Assembly (NCBI GenBank): GCA_025352125.1
Contig: JANXTZ010000018.1
Coordinates: 1-64,000, forward strand
Direction: 5' to 3'
Source of the DNA: Deinococcales bacterium
Lineage (GTDB): Bacteria; Deinococcota; Deinococci; Deinococcales; JAAFIG01
Length of the DNA stretch: 64,000 nt
Shown: piece by piece, positions 63,978-64,000 of the stretch
How the letters are laid out: each line of letters starts with the position of its first letter
Position numbering within the stretch: position 1 is the stretch's first letter
Made by a program: the position numbers and the translations under genes
Notes under the pieces: model-generated
Seen by the model: only the letters and a program-made list of their open reading frames with translations
Databases searched by the model: none
Told to the model about the DNA's origin: nothing

Positions 63978-64000
63978 GTGAAAAACCAATCTTTTGAACC
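63978..64000 (+). CDS. possible start of a gene running out of the window
   Basis: GTG at 63978 is preceded by CGGAGCG and opens MKNQSFE to the end of the sequence. Too short to identify. The 147 bp before it (63831-63977) show nothing else. Confidence 0.25.

Noticed and set aside
1-64000. CRISPR arrays, rRNA or tRNA genes
   Set aside because: No regularly spaced identical repeats and no clover-leaf or conserved rRNA sequence were noticed. The repeated elements present are dispersed, not arrayed. A tRNA scan would settle this.

Overview
The window reads as chromosome of a moderate-GC bacterium, most likely a member of Deinococcota. That placement is inferred from the gene mix, not measured: an LpxB-like glycosyltransferase, a membrane PIN/TRAM protein, RadA, a DUF4384 lipoprotein, and an adenosylcobalamin-dependent ribonucleotide reductase. 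No rRNA, tRNA or CRISPR array was seen. The most striking global property is the palindrome CTCGAG. I counted about 70 copies by eye in the first 10.4 kb (roughly one per 150 bp, where chance predicts two or three), in genes and intergenic DNA and in all reading frames. A few stretches lack it.

Layout. 1-13.4 kb: a transposase tail, a nitrilase-like hydrolase, two lipoproteins, a MaoC-like protein, an acyltransferase-like protein, a tightly overlapping mazE-mazF-truA-lpxB-like chain, the PIN/TRAM gene and radA, then a heterodimeric ABC exporter. 13.4-21.4 kb: one leftward operon for an amino-sugar-like carbohydrate (DeoR regulator, two permeases, binding protein, PfkB kinase, BadF-type kinase, SIS isomerase, Gfo/Idh oxidoreductase).

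21.6-32.1 kb: an incomplete contractile-injection-like (phage tail-like) locus. It has an FHA-tail protein fusion, a giant membrane protein with a kinase fold lacking key catalytic residues plus FHA, a lipoprotein, a LysM tube-type protein, a VgrG-like spike, a PAAR tip and a convergent baseplate protein. Sheath, tube and ATPase genes are absent. A nested pair of 39-bp hairpin units sits between PAAR and the baseplate gene; a third unit interrupts an IS630-type transposase at 56.5 kb.

32.3-43.3 kb: a nonsense-mutated Uma2 gene, a DUF433/DUF5615 pair, class II ribonucleotide reductase behind a leader containing an intrinsic terminator, an M42 peptidase, a TMEM175-like channel and several metabolic genes. 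43.3-52.6 kb: a polyol/D-xylulose locus (xylulokinase, LacI regulator, binding protein, two permeases, three dehydrogenases) with three matching CACGTG-centred operator candidates. Neither sugar importer has an ATPase gene nearby, so both probably share one encoded elsewhere.

52.6-57.4 kb is a decay and defence zone: XisI with an internally deleted XisH, an orphan ParD, HicBA, the C-terminal part of a restriction-modification enzyme cut by an IS630-type element, and about 530 bp of non-coding remnant. 57.4-64 kb: a sugar dehydrogenase, an alpha/beta hydrolase, a small ORF overlapping a GH63-like glycosidase, a short-chain dehydrogenase and a secreted ComEA-like helix-hairpin-helix protein.
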